DNA of 64,000 bases from Coprinellus micaceus (Eukaryota; Basidiomycota; Agaricomycetes; Agaricales; Psathyrellaceae), in the NCBI GenBank assembly GCA_951394405.1, contig OX596343.1:682001-746000 (forward strand), read 5' to 3'. A model generated the notes under the pieces. That model searched no databases. It was given only the letters and a program-made list of their open reading frames with translations, and was not told the DNA's origin. Both the position numbers and the translations under genes were made by a program. This document shows, piece by piece, positions 1 to 10,261 of the stretch (position 1 is the stretch's first letter; each line of letters begins with the position of its first letter).

Positions 1-1245
1 AAATGGAAAGAGAGAGGAAGGAAAGGTGCGCACTTTGAGATCTGAAGGTACTGGAATCACTCTTTGACATGGGCCATATTTCCGCTCTCTCACAGACACG
101 TTCGAAGCAAGCTCAAATGCCCCAGAAGCAGCCAGAGCTGGGTTGGTCAACGGCGAGATTATGCCAAACGGGGGGTGAACCGCCCCTGTCACGGTAATCT
201 GCCTCACACGATTATACGAGCACGTCGACAGTCTCACCGACAAGTGCTCCCGCTTGACCCCTGGAACCTCGAGCACCGCCGTCAGCAAGTGCGTATCTGG
301 GTCATAATGGGTGTCCATGCGGATGATGTACGCTCTGGGTTTGGCTGGTGCTGCGTGCGCCTGCTGTGTCGGTGTTGGCAATGGCGGAGGATCCATTGTT
401 CCTGGGGACGCTCGGAGGAGTGTCGACCCCAATGGAGGGTTGCCCGTGACTGGCGAGCCACTACATCCACCCTTTCGTCAACGAACTCTCACCGGCAACC
501 CACTTGGCACGCACCTGACGGAAGAGGAGAAACTGGCGAACCGGCTTGACGGTGACGGTACCAATGGCGACTTTCTCGCCGAAGACGTTGAAGGGATAGC
601 TGAGGCGATTATACCACCACTAGTTTGCCTTACCATTGGATGTGGGGCAAAGTGTACGTGTTGCTGCTGCGGAGGCTGCACGGGGAACACCGTCATCTGC
701 TGTCGGGCTGCCGCTACCACTGCTGTGGAACCTCGACGGTGATATGGATGGGTTTGCTGTTGTGCTTGCTGGTGCTGCCCTCGACGACCTGGACGAATGG
801 CCATGTTTGGATGCGAGAGCTTGCTGTTAGCGCTGAAACCAGGAGCGACGACGCGAATGCCCCGATCAGCACACAGTCGCGTCGCGAACCGGCTTTCGTA
901 CCTGGGATCTACCTGGTGGTCTACTTGCTGTGTCGGGTCCACTTGGTTGATGTGGTGGAGGTGAACTGGCGAATCGTCGTGGGCCGGCTGTGAAGGTACT
1001 ACCGGGGGTTGTGGTGGCTCGAGCTGTATAGTTTGCGGATATCCTCCAGGGAGACCTGGGGAGTCCAAGTCACTTGGCTGCACGACTGCTTGCTGCTGAT
1101 CTTGATGTTGAGACTGCGATGATTGCTGTTGCTGTACTTCCTGTTCAATCGTATCCCACTGCGGGTGGGGGAATTGCCCATCTTGAGGTGTTGAAGGGGT
1201 CGAATAATTATCACCACTTCCAAACTGGCCATAGGGGAACGACAT
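1..1245 (-). CDS. Hsp20/alpha-crystallin small heat-shock protein with glutamine-rich N-terminus (3' end outside window)
   Basis: Exons 1245-515 and 460-34, with a 54-nt intron at 461-514. A further donor (GTGCGC) follows at 33, so the last residues lie outside the window. About 386 residues are visible. Residues 1-250 are low complexity with many Gln, Pro and Ser. From about 275 the chain becomes an alpha-crystallin domain: a YIIRMDTHYD start, then LEVPGVKREHLSVRL, then RERKYG and VIPVPSDLK, which are the usual beta-strand landmarks of Hsp20 proteins. Such proteins hold unfolding clients as ATP-independent chaperones. The ATG at 1245 is the first in frame; upstream there is only a GTG. Ordinary fungal Hsp20s have about 150-220 residues, so the long polar N-terminus is unusual. 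The family call is firm; the role of the extension is unknown. Confidence 0.82.
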
Positions 1246-1346
1246 GGGGGTCAAACGCACACGGTTCACTGTCGGTCAACACGTATCATAAACCGGGGGG
1301 ACAAGGAAGGAGAAATTGGGAAGACCGAATGTGGGAAGGGTCCGCG

Positions 1347-1353
1347 TTATATA
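1347..1353 (-). promoter_or_regulatory. Probable TATA box of the Hsp20 gene
   Basis: TATATAA reads on the minus strand about 100 nt upstream of the ATG at 1245, a suitable distance. Nothing else stands out in the stretch 1246-1805 between this gene and its upstream neighbour. Confidence 0.5.
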
Positions 1354-1805
1354 GGGCGGGCGTCAGCCTGACTCACACGCCCCGAAACAGGCAAGAGGTC
1401 CGCACTGTTCGCCTTTTTTGGGAGAGAACAATGGGCATGAGGCAACAAACCCCGAGCCAGCGCCGAGCCCGCCCAATTGCCGCCCAATCACCATCCTCCG
1501 CGCCATCAAGATCAGGGTTTTGGGCGCGGCACTGCCACATTCCTGCCTCATGCTCCGCTTCGCCGTCAGCTTCCCGCCCAAAAAGGGCGGCATTGTGTAG
1601 AACCCTGCATCATGCCATCCAAGCTCCACACTTCGCCGACGGGAATGCGGTGAGTCGGAGAACGTGCGAAAGGAGTCAAAATTACATTGTACAGGTATTC
1701 TAAGTACGGCTAAGAATAAATAATCGGAAGTGATACAAGTACAGAGGGGAATAGTGGGTGGCGACTTGAGGATGGCCATGGTATGCTGGTGTGATATCGT
1801 GTGTG

Positions 1806-3160
1806 TCACCGCAAGCTTCTGCCGTAGCTTGCGTTCTCTGATTCGCCGCCCTGCACGCCGCCTCGATTCCGGGGAACCAGGGTGCCCGTCTCCGCCACTC
1901 TCGCTCCAAAGTCTAGACTCGCACGTCGGCTTGCCCCTCTCGACCGATCAACGCTGCCTCTCCGTGCATTCGAGTTTCGTCGGCTGAGGGGCTCGATGGG
2001 CGACAGCGATGGATCCCGCAGGGGCATGTGGTACGAGATATTGGGAGATCCGAACGACGAAGACAACGAAGGTGGGGGAACGGATGGGTACGTCAGGGCT
2101 CTGCCGCCCATAGAAAGCGCCGTCGTGATCTGGTTGAACGAGCCGGAAGATGGGGGGCTCGTGATGTTGGTCGCCGACGTCATGTAGCTCGCGGGATCCG
2201 CACCTCCTCCGGATGATGCTGGGGGCGAGAACGGGAACGGGGAGTCGGTCGAGCTGGAGGAAGAATGCGAGAGTGGGGCGCTGAGGTCCGCGGGAGGGTG
2301 GCCGGAGGGTCGGTGGATCTGCGATGGCGGTCGGGGAATGGGCACGCCGTTGGAGGGCTGGGGACGGGTGAGGGCGGGGGCTTGGTATGCTGATGTAGAC
2401 GGGGACGATCCAGACCAAGCTCGCCTGTGAGTGGGTTGGGAGAGTGGATCGGAGGTGGGCATGCCGATGAGGTCTTCCACCGGGATGTGCATCTAGACGC
2501 CCGTGAGTCAATTATCGGCTCCGGAGAAAGAAGCGACTCACCCTCGTCCTGTGTTCGATGAGCTCCTCCCGATAGATATCGTTCAACCGGGTAATGCGCA
2601 CGAACTCCCGTTCCGTGTCCGTCAGCCGGTTGCGCAGCTGCTCGTTCTCTCTGCGCATGGCCTCCAGCATGACTTCGGGGCTGGGCTCGAGAGGATTGCT
2701 CCGGCTCGCCAGATGCTGCACGCCGATCCTCGTCTCGGGGGAGATGCTGAACATCCCAGTGCTCCCCGCGGAACCTGGGGTAGCGCCGTTGTTCGCGCTG
2801 GACGACGCACCGTTTTGGTGCTGGGCCTGCAGCTGCTGCTGCGCTATACGCAACGCCGAGAGCTCTCGAGAGAGCCGATTCACATGCGATTCCGATTCAG
2901 CTTCCAAGACGTTCTCGAGGCCAATCTTGTCTTGACGGAGCTGTGCGTCGGGGGTAACAAAGGTATAGTTGCACAAAGCCACACATTAGACGGCGTTTAG
3001 CTTCATTATCTTCGCGGATCCAGCCATTCCGACTCACCTGCTCGAGCTTCCGTGAGAGGACATTAATTATGCGCTCTTCCTCCGCTTCATATGCATTGAT
3101 GAGCTCCTCTCTGCTGCTAGCTGCCGTTGACAGCCGTCGGATTGGAGGAGAATTAGACAT
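1806..3160 (-). CDS. Conserved fungal coiled-coil protein, function unknown
   Basis: Exons 3160-3038, 2940-2542 and 2492-1806 join in frame to 402 residues. The introns (97 and 49 nt) have GTGAGT donors and CAG/TAG acceptors. Residues about 15-75 form a charged coiled coil (EELINAYEAEEERI, then LRQDKIGLENVLEAESESHV). A second helical stretch lies near residues 140-170 (MRRENEQLRNRLTDTEREF). The C-terminal half is Ser/Pro-rich and disordered, with basic phospho-site-like motifs RRNS, RRGS and RRAS. I do not recognise a named family. The layout suggests a cytoskeletal or scaffolding protein, but that is only inference. Confidence 0.72.
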
Positions 3161-3338
3161 TTCGAGTCAAGGAAGGCCCGTTGCTGGCTACGCCTGTCCT
3201 GAAACGCCCGTTGTGGACCCTTGCCGGTCGCAATGTGGTGGTAGAAGGTAGTAAAGCGCGCTTTCCGCCTGTCTGGCCCATTCAAAGCGAATCGCACCGG
3301 TTGTACCGGTCATCAAACGCCATTGACATCACGAGTAA

Positions 3339-3775
3339 GGGTCTGTTCGGATTGAATAATCCAGATGGATTATAATCCCATCAAATATTTAGTCGGGTTC
3401 CCATCCGCCAGAGAAACTCACAAGCTACAAATGACGTGGTCAGCGGCAGTCGCTGCGTCAGGCGCGTGGGTCCTGCTCGTCGTTGTAGACGGTGACGAGG
3501 AAATATATTGAATGACCGCCTTTTTTTGTCAAGCTTCCCTTCTGACGTTAGGTCTTTGTAGTGGCAGGGCTAGAGCAAAATCAGTTCTCTAGGTCACTTT
3601 CTGTGCCAAGACCTTGTCGTCACCGTGATGAACGGTGAGCAGGATGTGTCTGACGCTGTTCTCAATGCTCTGGAGGCCCGCCTAACTTCGGCCGAGTCGG
3701 GAGCACCTCCCCTTGAGGCAGGCGATAATTTGATGGGATTATAATTCATCTGGATTATTCAATCCGAACAGACCC
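3339..3775. mobile_element. Tourist-like (PIF/Harbinger-type) MITE
   Basis: A 437-bp element starts GGGTCTGTTCGG and ends with its reverse complement. The inverted ends run for 48 bp with one mismatch. It is flanked on both sides by TAA, a 3-bp target duplication of the kind made by PIF/Harbinger transposases. The interior shows no open frame of coding quality, so it is non-autonomous. It sits in the gene-poor interval 3161-4899. Confidence 0.87.
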
Positions 3776-4899
3776 TAACGAGAAGCGCTCAGGGGCACCC
3801 GTCGCACTGAAAAATGAATGTGGTCAAGGAGAGAGGAGTGAAATGCCCTTTGGAGCTGCTGAGAGTCTTGCCGGTAGAACTCGAATGTCATCCCCGCTGT
3901 TTATCAGGGATTCCTGAGGTCCTAGGGCCTACGACCGGGGCCTATTACCGCGTTTGCTCATGGTGTTTCTCAGTTTCTCCACCAGAAGAGACAAGTCAGG
4001 TCGGAGGTGTAACGTAGCCTCTGAGATCATGGTGGGTCAAATCCCCATATCAGCGACGGCCCTGAAATATAGCAGACTCGTCCTGGACAGATCAGGCTCA
4101 AGTCCCCGAGAGAATAGCGGGACCCCACCGCAGCCAGGAGGGAAGACGTGGCGTTGCGGCTAGAGGAGGAGAGAGAATTGAAGCAGAATTGAAGCCTCCG
4201 AGAGTGCAGTCAGATCTCCGAGCCCGACAGAGACCTCAGTGTGGTCTCCCAAAGTGGTTGAATGGAAACTACACGAGAGGGTGACGTGCTGTGCAAGCCT
4301 GTTGGAAATGTCCGGCAGCCCTAGCTGGACTAGCAGAGATAATTTCTCTGCATATAATTGCGGGTTATCACGGCAGCGTGTTATCTTTCAACCAGGTGGA
4401 AGGTGAAGAGCGGGAGCGGGCGAACTTCCGCCTCGGGAAATGCCGACGTGTGTGACGTCACGCGTTTGTGACATAAGTACCGCGCCTCAGGCTGTCGCCC
4501 CGACCCCCTTTCTTCCCTTCCCCCACCACCTCCACCATTCGGCACCGCCCACACGACCGTCTTGAGAGGCTCCTCACTCTCCAGCATGCCCGCCTTTTGG
4601 AATCGCGATGGTAATTAAGGGGGGCGGCGCTACAACCCGACGAGAGCCATCCGCGCCTCTCTTTCGCCATGCAAGAAATGCTCGAAACCCACCATGGTAA
4701 GTACTATGAATTTCGTGTTCCTAGGGTGAAATTCTGCACGTATTCCAGTTGACTGGAATGAAGAGTACGCTGAGTTTTCTGGAGCTCCCCGAGCTGGATT
4801 GGTTCTGACGAACGCAGCGTATAGTACAGGCAACACGAATCGGGAAAGGATTGCATAGTTATAACACAAGGCCAATTATTACCCTCCAGGCTACCCGCC
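3776..4899. other. Intergenic stretch without a supported gene
   Basis: Between the MITE and the 3' end of FET3. Short open frames occur on both strands but show no recognisable protein and no consistent splicing. A pyrimidine-rich tract near 4500-4560 looks promoter-like but leads to no convincing gene. Confidence 0.5.
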
Positions 4900-7243
4900 C
4901 TACTCGCCGATCGGCCCACCCCACGAGTACCAGATAACAGTCAGCATCCCAAGGACTGCGCTCAAAACGCAACTGTAAAAATTAGAACAGTGAGCCTACA
5001 CCTTTCAAGCCATTCAACGCGGTCCACGTACCCAAACATCGCGCCGATGCCTTTTGGCCTCCACCCCAATTTTTGCGGGAACGGACCAGTCTTCAAGCCC
5101 TCAAGATCCGTCGCGGATTGGTGCCCAGCGGCGTTCCCAGTGAAAGGCTTCCCCATGGCACGGCACTGGTCATACATCGACTCCGGGACCTTGTTGCGTT
5201 GCTGGGCGAGAAGAGGTGCTTCGATGAGCTGAATGGCGAGACCGGACTCGAGATGCCATTCGATGTGACCTGGAAAGCTCATAACTTCAATAACAGTATG
5301 GCTGCCTCATGTGAATGGGGACTCACAGTGCATCAGCCAGACTCCAGGATTATCGGCTACAATGCGCAGGGTCGCAGAGTGCATGGAGGGGATGGCGACT
5401 GTGTCTCGTCTGATGGGGTTGGCTTGACCTTCGACGATTGGAGGGTTCAAGGTAGGGTCAGAGGATGTATAGTCTTCCGACCGCCCGACGATCTGGAACT
5501 TGTGCCCGTGAAGATGGCTACAACAAGAAAAAGTCACGGTCAGCGATATTCTGGCCGGCGATACCGAGCAATATGCGACCTACAAAGGATGCTTGCCCGC
5601 ATCGCCGTTCTTGACCACAAGATCGACGACATCGCCATACTCAATCACGAAACTCAACGGGCCATAAGCCCTCTCCACCGTCGCGTTTTCACCCAGGCTC
5701 ATCACAGAGAAGATCCCAGGGACGCTGGGTGGGTTCCAAGTAATTTGGTTGAACATTGCATGGTTGGTTCCGTCGTCCATGGTGTCAAAGAGCACTTCCA
5801 AATCAATAGTTTTCGTCACGGGTGCCTGTGATTCGGCGACCACGGGGACGAGGGAGACATCGTCGATATCGTGGTACTCCTCAATGAAACCGGAGTCCGT
5901 CAGTGGAGCAGAGGCGCTGTATGTCACGGAGGATGTGATGTCTACGATCACGGGCATCAAAGGCTGGGGTGGAAGGCTTGAGAAGGTCGAACTCACTGAG
6001 TTGGAGAGCGGGAGGCACGCCGTCGAACATCTCTTCGTCCAAGTTGGCGTGGATAGCCCAGTTACTTGAGGTATCATTTCGAGCAGTTACCAGGACGGAG
6101 TATCGCTGAGCAACTGAAATGGTGATCAAGTCGGTTGGCGATTCCTCTACGTCCGTCTGGAGGTATGTCAGTTTGGAACTTCATACTTCCAAGAATACTT
6201 TGTGTACTCACTCCGTCGACTTCGATAATCTTCATGTCATGACCATCGATCCAGAAGTAGAACGCTGCCAAGGCGGATGTGTTGATAATCCTGAGTCGGT
6301 ACGTCTTACCAGCTTCAAAGGGGAGAGTAGCGTTCTCGTTGAAGCCAACAGCAGACCCCGAGGTGGAAGTGCCAGCCTTAGGGCCGAGATAGGCGCCGTT
6401 TTGGGAATAGTAGATGAGTCCAGATTCTATTGGCGAGAATGTGCTTGTTAGTTGGTTTGGTGTTGCGCGAGAAGAGCATTCACATACCGGGAACTGGCTC
6501 TGCGCCTCCAGGATTGGCGATGTTCAGGAATTGATCCATAAGGACTGGATGCTCCTCGTGGTACCAATCGCCAAGTGTGACGGTAAACTCGCCATCGTAC
6601 GTGTGGACCTCTTTAGGGGCGTGGAGAAGGAGAGGCGCGCGGAGACCATCGACGTATTGACCCTGAAAACCGTATGTCAGTGAAGGAAACACCACCCTTA
6701 GAACCGACGGAAACTTACGGCTGAGTGTGAGTGAACCCAGTAAGTTCCCCATTGGCCCGAGGTATCAACTGCGATCTCATAAGTGAAATTGCCTCCTGGA
6801 GCGACACCACTTCAAATATAACGAAACAAGCCGATTATTAGCGAAAGTTACGATGCAACTCCGGGGATGGAACTAACCACTCGGTGACTCCGGTAGCGCC
6901 GTCCATCCAACCTGTTGAGTTGAAGAACATCCCATGGTGGTGCAAAGAAGCTGGGGTATCCAACGAGTTCCATACGTGAACTCGCAGGGAGTCCGTGGTA
7001 GCAACTTCGATGGGTGGTGGACTAGAAGTAGTTGGGATTAGCAATGAGAGACTCGATCGCGAAGGTTAGGAAGACTCACGGCCACGACCCGTTTACGCCG
7101 ATGGCTCGTCGCGGGAATAGGCCATCTGGGTTGACATCGTTCACGTAGGTTATGTTCCACCAAACCTCATGCACACCGCAGAGACTCTGCTGTGCAAGCG
7201 ACAAGGCAAACGCCAGAACTCCCAATACTCTGGAGGTAGCCAT
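4900..7243 (-). CDS. FET3: Fet3-type multicopper ferroxidase
   Basis: Ten exons: 7243-7080, 7021-6878, 6809-6719, 6662-6488, 6426-6212, 6156-5997, 5941-5584, 5517-5327, 5269-5032, 4972-4900. They give 602 residues. The protein oxidises extracellular Fe(II) to Fe(III) for uptake by the partner permease. A signal peptide starts at the ATG at 7243. The copper motifs are SLHHHG, YWVHSH, HPFHLHGHKF and LMHCHIEWHLESGL. GAEP matches the neighbourhood of the acidic iron-site residue of yeast Fet3. The last exon encodes one transmembrane helix (CVLSAVLGMLTVIWY) and a short tail ending GGPIGE, the type I membrane topology of Fet3 rather than of a secreted laccase. FTR1 lies head to head 934 bp away. 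Length and motifs fit the family. Confidence 0.95.
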
Positions 7244-7494
7244 GGGGGGCTTGGACCCGGTTTTCGAGGCGCCTGGGGGAGGAGATTGAAGGAAGGAAGA
7301 GGCGAATCGAGCCTGGGTATTCAAGGAAGGTCAGCCGTTCCCACTTCAAATTAGGCGTGGGTTTCCCTTCACATCTAACCCCTTATTAATATCCAGAAGT
7401 TACCCCGGGATGCCCAATTGCCTCATTTCACCCCGACGTGCCTTGTCTGTTGTCTGTTCTAAGAACCGAGAGTTCCAGGTTGGACTAGCTTCTT

Positions 7495-7503
7495 ATCAGA
7501 TAA
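7495..7503 (+). promoter_or_regulatory. Iron-regulatory GATA site 1
   Basis: ATCAGATAA matches exactly the ATCWGATAA consensus of fungal iron-responsive GATA repressors (Urbs1/SreA/Sre1 family). It lies within the near-palindrome CTTATCAGATAAG. Confidence 0.75.
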
Positions 7504-7861
7504 GCCATGCGAATCAGGAAGGTGATGCGAGAGTGAATATGGAGGCGAGTGGAGGCGTACATGGGAACTCGCGCCAGAGAGTTATTTTTAGCTTGACGCC
7601 CGCAGAAGGGTCTTTTAGGGTGAAGACGGGTTCTTCCTCGCCCCATTGTCGCGAACCTTTCCTTGGAGCCCCAAAGAAATGTTGAGGAGGTGCCTGACCA
7701 TCATTCTAAACGAGCAGGCGGAGCGATGGAAGGAGCTGAGGCCGATGTCAAGGCTAAGGCCTCGACAAGCGCTCAGGTACCACCGCATCCAGAGCGAGTT
7801 TGTGAAAGGCACGAGCGCTCCGGGTCACCCTTTTTTCGGTACACGCCCGTCACCGGGTCTT

Positions 7862-7870
7862 ATCAGATAA
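7862..7870 (+). promoter_or_regulatory. Iron-regulatory GATA site 2
   Basis: A second exact ATCAGATAA, again inside CTTATCAGATAA, 367 bp downstream of the first. Confidence 0.75.
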
Positions 7871-8073
7871 TCATATTCCGCCACAGACATGTTGTGTGGC
7901 TGGAAGGCAATTTGACTACCAGAAGAGCGAGAACCCTCGAGAACCCTGGGTGCCGGGTGGACTGGGTGCGTGTGCCGCTCTACCTACCCCCAACGCCGAA
8001 GGACCGTTCTATTATTGGGATTCGAAGGCTCCAGATCCTCGGAATGAATACCTTCTCGGATGAATCTTTCCTT

Positions 8074-8082
8074 GTCAGATAA
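8074..8082 (+). promoter_or_regulatory. Iron-regulatory GATA site 3
   Basis: GTCAGATAA differs from the consensus at the first base only. It lies about 95 bp upstream of the FTR1 start codon, in the proximal promoter. Confidence 0.6.
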
Positions 8083-8177
8083 GGAGGCATTCCAATCTGG
8101 AGGACAGGGCAAGTGGATTCTTCCCTCCCCCTCTTGCACCTTGAGTTTCTGGTACTCTTCACCAGCCAGAAGCAAGC

Positions 8178-9809
8178 ATGCCCAACCTATTCTCCGTACC
8201 CATCTTCTTCCTCGTTTTCCGCGAGACCCTCGAAGCGGCAATTGTCATTTCCGTTTTGCTTGGTCTGGCAGAGCAGATCGTCCACGAAACCGTGCCACCA
8301 CCGCCTGCAAGCGTCTCTCACGAGCATCAGGAGGGCGCAGAGAGCGAGAAAAACGAAGGGACCGCGACCCCACCTACGGAGGAAAGCACCCCCGACGAAA
8401 AGAGATTGCTCATCCGAAAGCTTCGAATCCAGGTGTGTTGATGGGAACTGTACTTTGCTTCCCGGTTCTGCTTCTGAACGTTTTGGCGCCCGTAGATCTT
8501 CGCTGGTGCTGCACTCGGATTACTTCTAGCTCTGGGTATAGGAGCTGCGTGGGTATCTACAAGTCTGCGTTTACGGGCACAGACTGATCTGTTTTCAGTT
8601 TTATTGCCGTCTGGTTCACCAAGGCCAACAACTTGTGGGAGAAGTCAGAGGAACTATGGGAAGGTAGGAGTTCCACACCGTCAAGCCACGGCAGTTGACA
8701 AACTCACTAGTTACCAGGGATTTTCAACCTCCTCGCATCCCTTATTATCTTCGTCATGGGCGTCACCATGCTCAAGATGGATCGAGGTAGGGTATCCTTC
8801 TCTCGGGCAGCGAAACTTACCAACTCTCCCGTCTAGCCAAAGCCAAGTGGAGCGTCAAAGTACGGCGTGCCTTGAAGGGTCGAGGTATGGTAGCGTCATA
8901 CTCCTGCGCGGTTGCCATGAACTGACATGGATTCGTACAGCCTTTTCTGGTGAGATCTCAAGCGGGAAATGGGTTCTCTTTTTCCTGCCCTTTATCACCG
9001 TGTTGAGAGAAGGTGAGAACTTTGCGCTGGCGAAGTGCGGAATGCTCACTTGTTCCAAAGGCATGGAGGCTGTCGTCTTCGTCGGCGGTGTGTCGCTCGG
9101 ACAGCCCGCGACTTCCGTTCCCATCGCCGCCATTGTGGGCATCATCGCCGGTCTCATTGTCGGCTTCGCAATCTACTCATTTGCGAGTCGGACCAGTAAG
9201 TTGCTTCGGGCACGAATTCAATATGGACGTGGGCTCACCGGCCTGCCATCGCTAGCCTTGACGATCTTCCTTATCGTCATGACCAATTTCCTGCTGCTCA
9301 TCGGCTCTGGACTGTTCAGCAAGGCAGTCGGGAACTTTGAGAGGCACGCCTTTAACACCCTTCTCGGAGGAGAAGCTGGCGAAGGGCAGGGAGACGGGCC
9401 TGGAACGTACAAAGTCCAAGGCAACGTTTGGCATCTGAACTGCTGCAACCCCGAGAACAAGATAGACGGCCAAGGTTGGACCATCTTTACGGGTATCTTT
9501 GGGTGGAACAACAATGCAACCCGTACGTGTTTCGCGTCTCGTTTAAAGGGGGAGATGTGTAACAGCGTTCTTGACAGTGGGCACGGTCCTCTCGTACGTC
9601 TTTTACTGGATCGCGGTCATGGTTACCCTGGTGTACATGAAGTTCAAGGAGGTAAGTGTTACCTACAGGGTGTTATCTGAGCCTGTAGCCTGACGAGACA
9701 ACAGGGTCGCGCGCAGTTCTTCGGGTTCAAAATGTCCCCTCCCCGAGAGAACGAACCAGAGCCACACAGGGAGGCTTCAGATGGGGGCAGTGGTGAGGAA
9801 AAGAACTAG
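8178..9809 (+). CDS. FTR1: High-affinity iron permease of the Ftr1 family
   Basis: Ten exons: 8178-8432, 8496-8548, 8599-8663, 8718-8786, 8837-8884, 8941-9012, 9061-9195, 9256-9522, 9578-9651, 9705-9809. They give 380 residues. The protein carries the Fe(III) made by Fet3 across the plasma membrane. The two REXXE-type iron motifs are present: RETLE in helix 1 (about residue 15) and REGME, whose codons are split between exons 6 and 7. Several hydrophobic helices follow, including VPIAAIVGIIAGLIVGFAIY and LTIFLIVMTNFLLLIGSGLF. The loop after helix 1 is long, acidic and Pro-rich. The C-terminus is cytoplasmic and charged. Divergent pairing with FET3 and shared GATA sites point to joint repression by iron. 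Confidence 0.95.
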
Positions 9810-10261
9810 GAGGATCTTCTTCTTTCGGCGTTTCTACGATGCACAATCTCCGTTTTTCGTACCGGATTGTATTGTCCCACTGTGAATTCACGTCTATGCA
9901 CTTACCAGAATAAACTTAGCCCGGGGCTTTCTTCATGATGCCTCACCACCCCCGGGCGGGGATGACGTTGGGACTGGGCGCCCCTCCTTGCAATCCGTCG
10001 CCAAAAAATAGGTCGCGCCTCCAAGGCGATGATACCCGTCCTAACAGTAGATCGAATACTTGTAACTTGATGAGGCAAAATACTTGCATAGGGGTGGGGG
10101 CGATCCAAAAGCTGCGCCAAGTTCAAGACATTTCTTCCAAGCCCACCACCGAGGCGAGTCTCTTCCGAGAGAAAAAGCAGTCTGGCGTTCAAAGGCTTCA
10201 GTATGAGTGACACCCAGTACTGGTTACTTTGTTACAGCCCCAGCTCTTTCGACGGAGTGCC
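9810..10261. other. FTR1 3' region and kinase promoter
   Basis: No supported gene. A minus-strand open frame of about 100 codons here has no recognisable content. Confidence 0.5.

Larger units (their letters stand above)
7244..8177. promoter_or_regulatory. Bidirectional FET3-FTR1 promoter
   Basis: This 934-bp gap separates the divergent start codons of FET3 and FTR1. It contains three GATA-factor sites (listed separately) and CCAAT boxes at 7414-7418 and 8092-8096. In several fungi CCAAT is the binding core of the complex that works with the iron regulator HapX. No open frame here resembles a gene. Confidence 0.75.

Noticed and set aside
311..742. A Cys-rich 143-codon frame on plus.
   Set aside because: It is the shadow of the Gln/Ala/Pro-rich Hsp20 exons on the minus strand; repetitive CAG/GCA codons create it.
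1306..1337. Five GAA triplets spaced 6-8 bp apart upstream of the Hsp20 gene, thought to be a heat-shock element.
   Set aside because: The spacing does not fit the 5-bp units of heat-shock elements, and the run lies between the TATA box and the ATG.
4586..4978. A three-exon 44-residue peptide gene on plus (MPAFWNRD... ending TALKTQL) with apparently good splice sites.
   Set aside because: Its third exon is the exact antisense of the last FET3 exon, whose minus-strand reading (TM helix, GGPIGE end) is far better supported.
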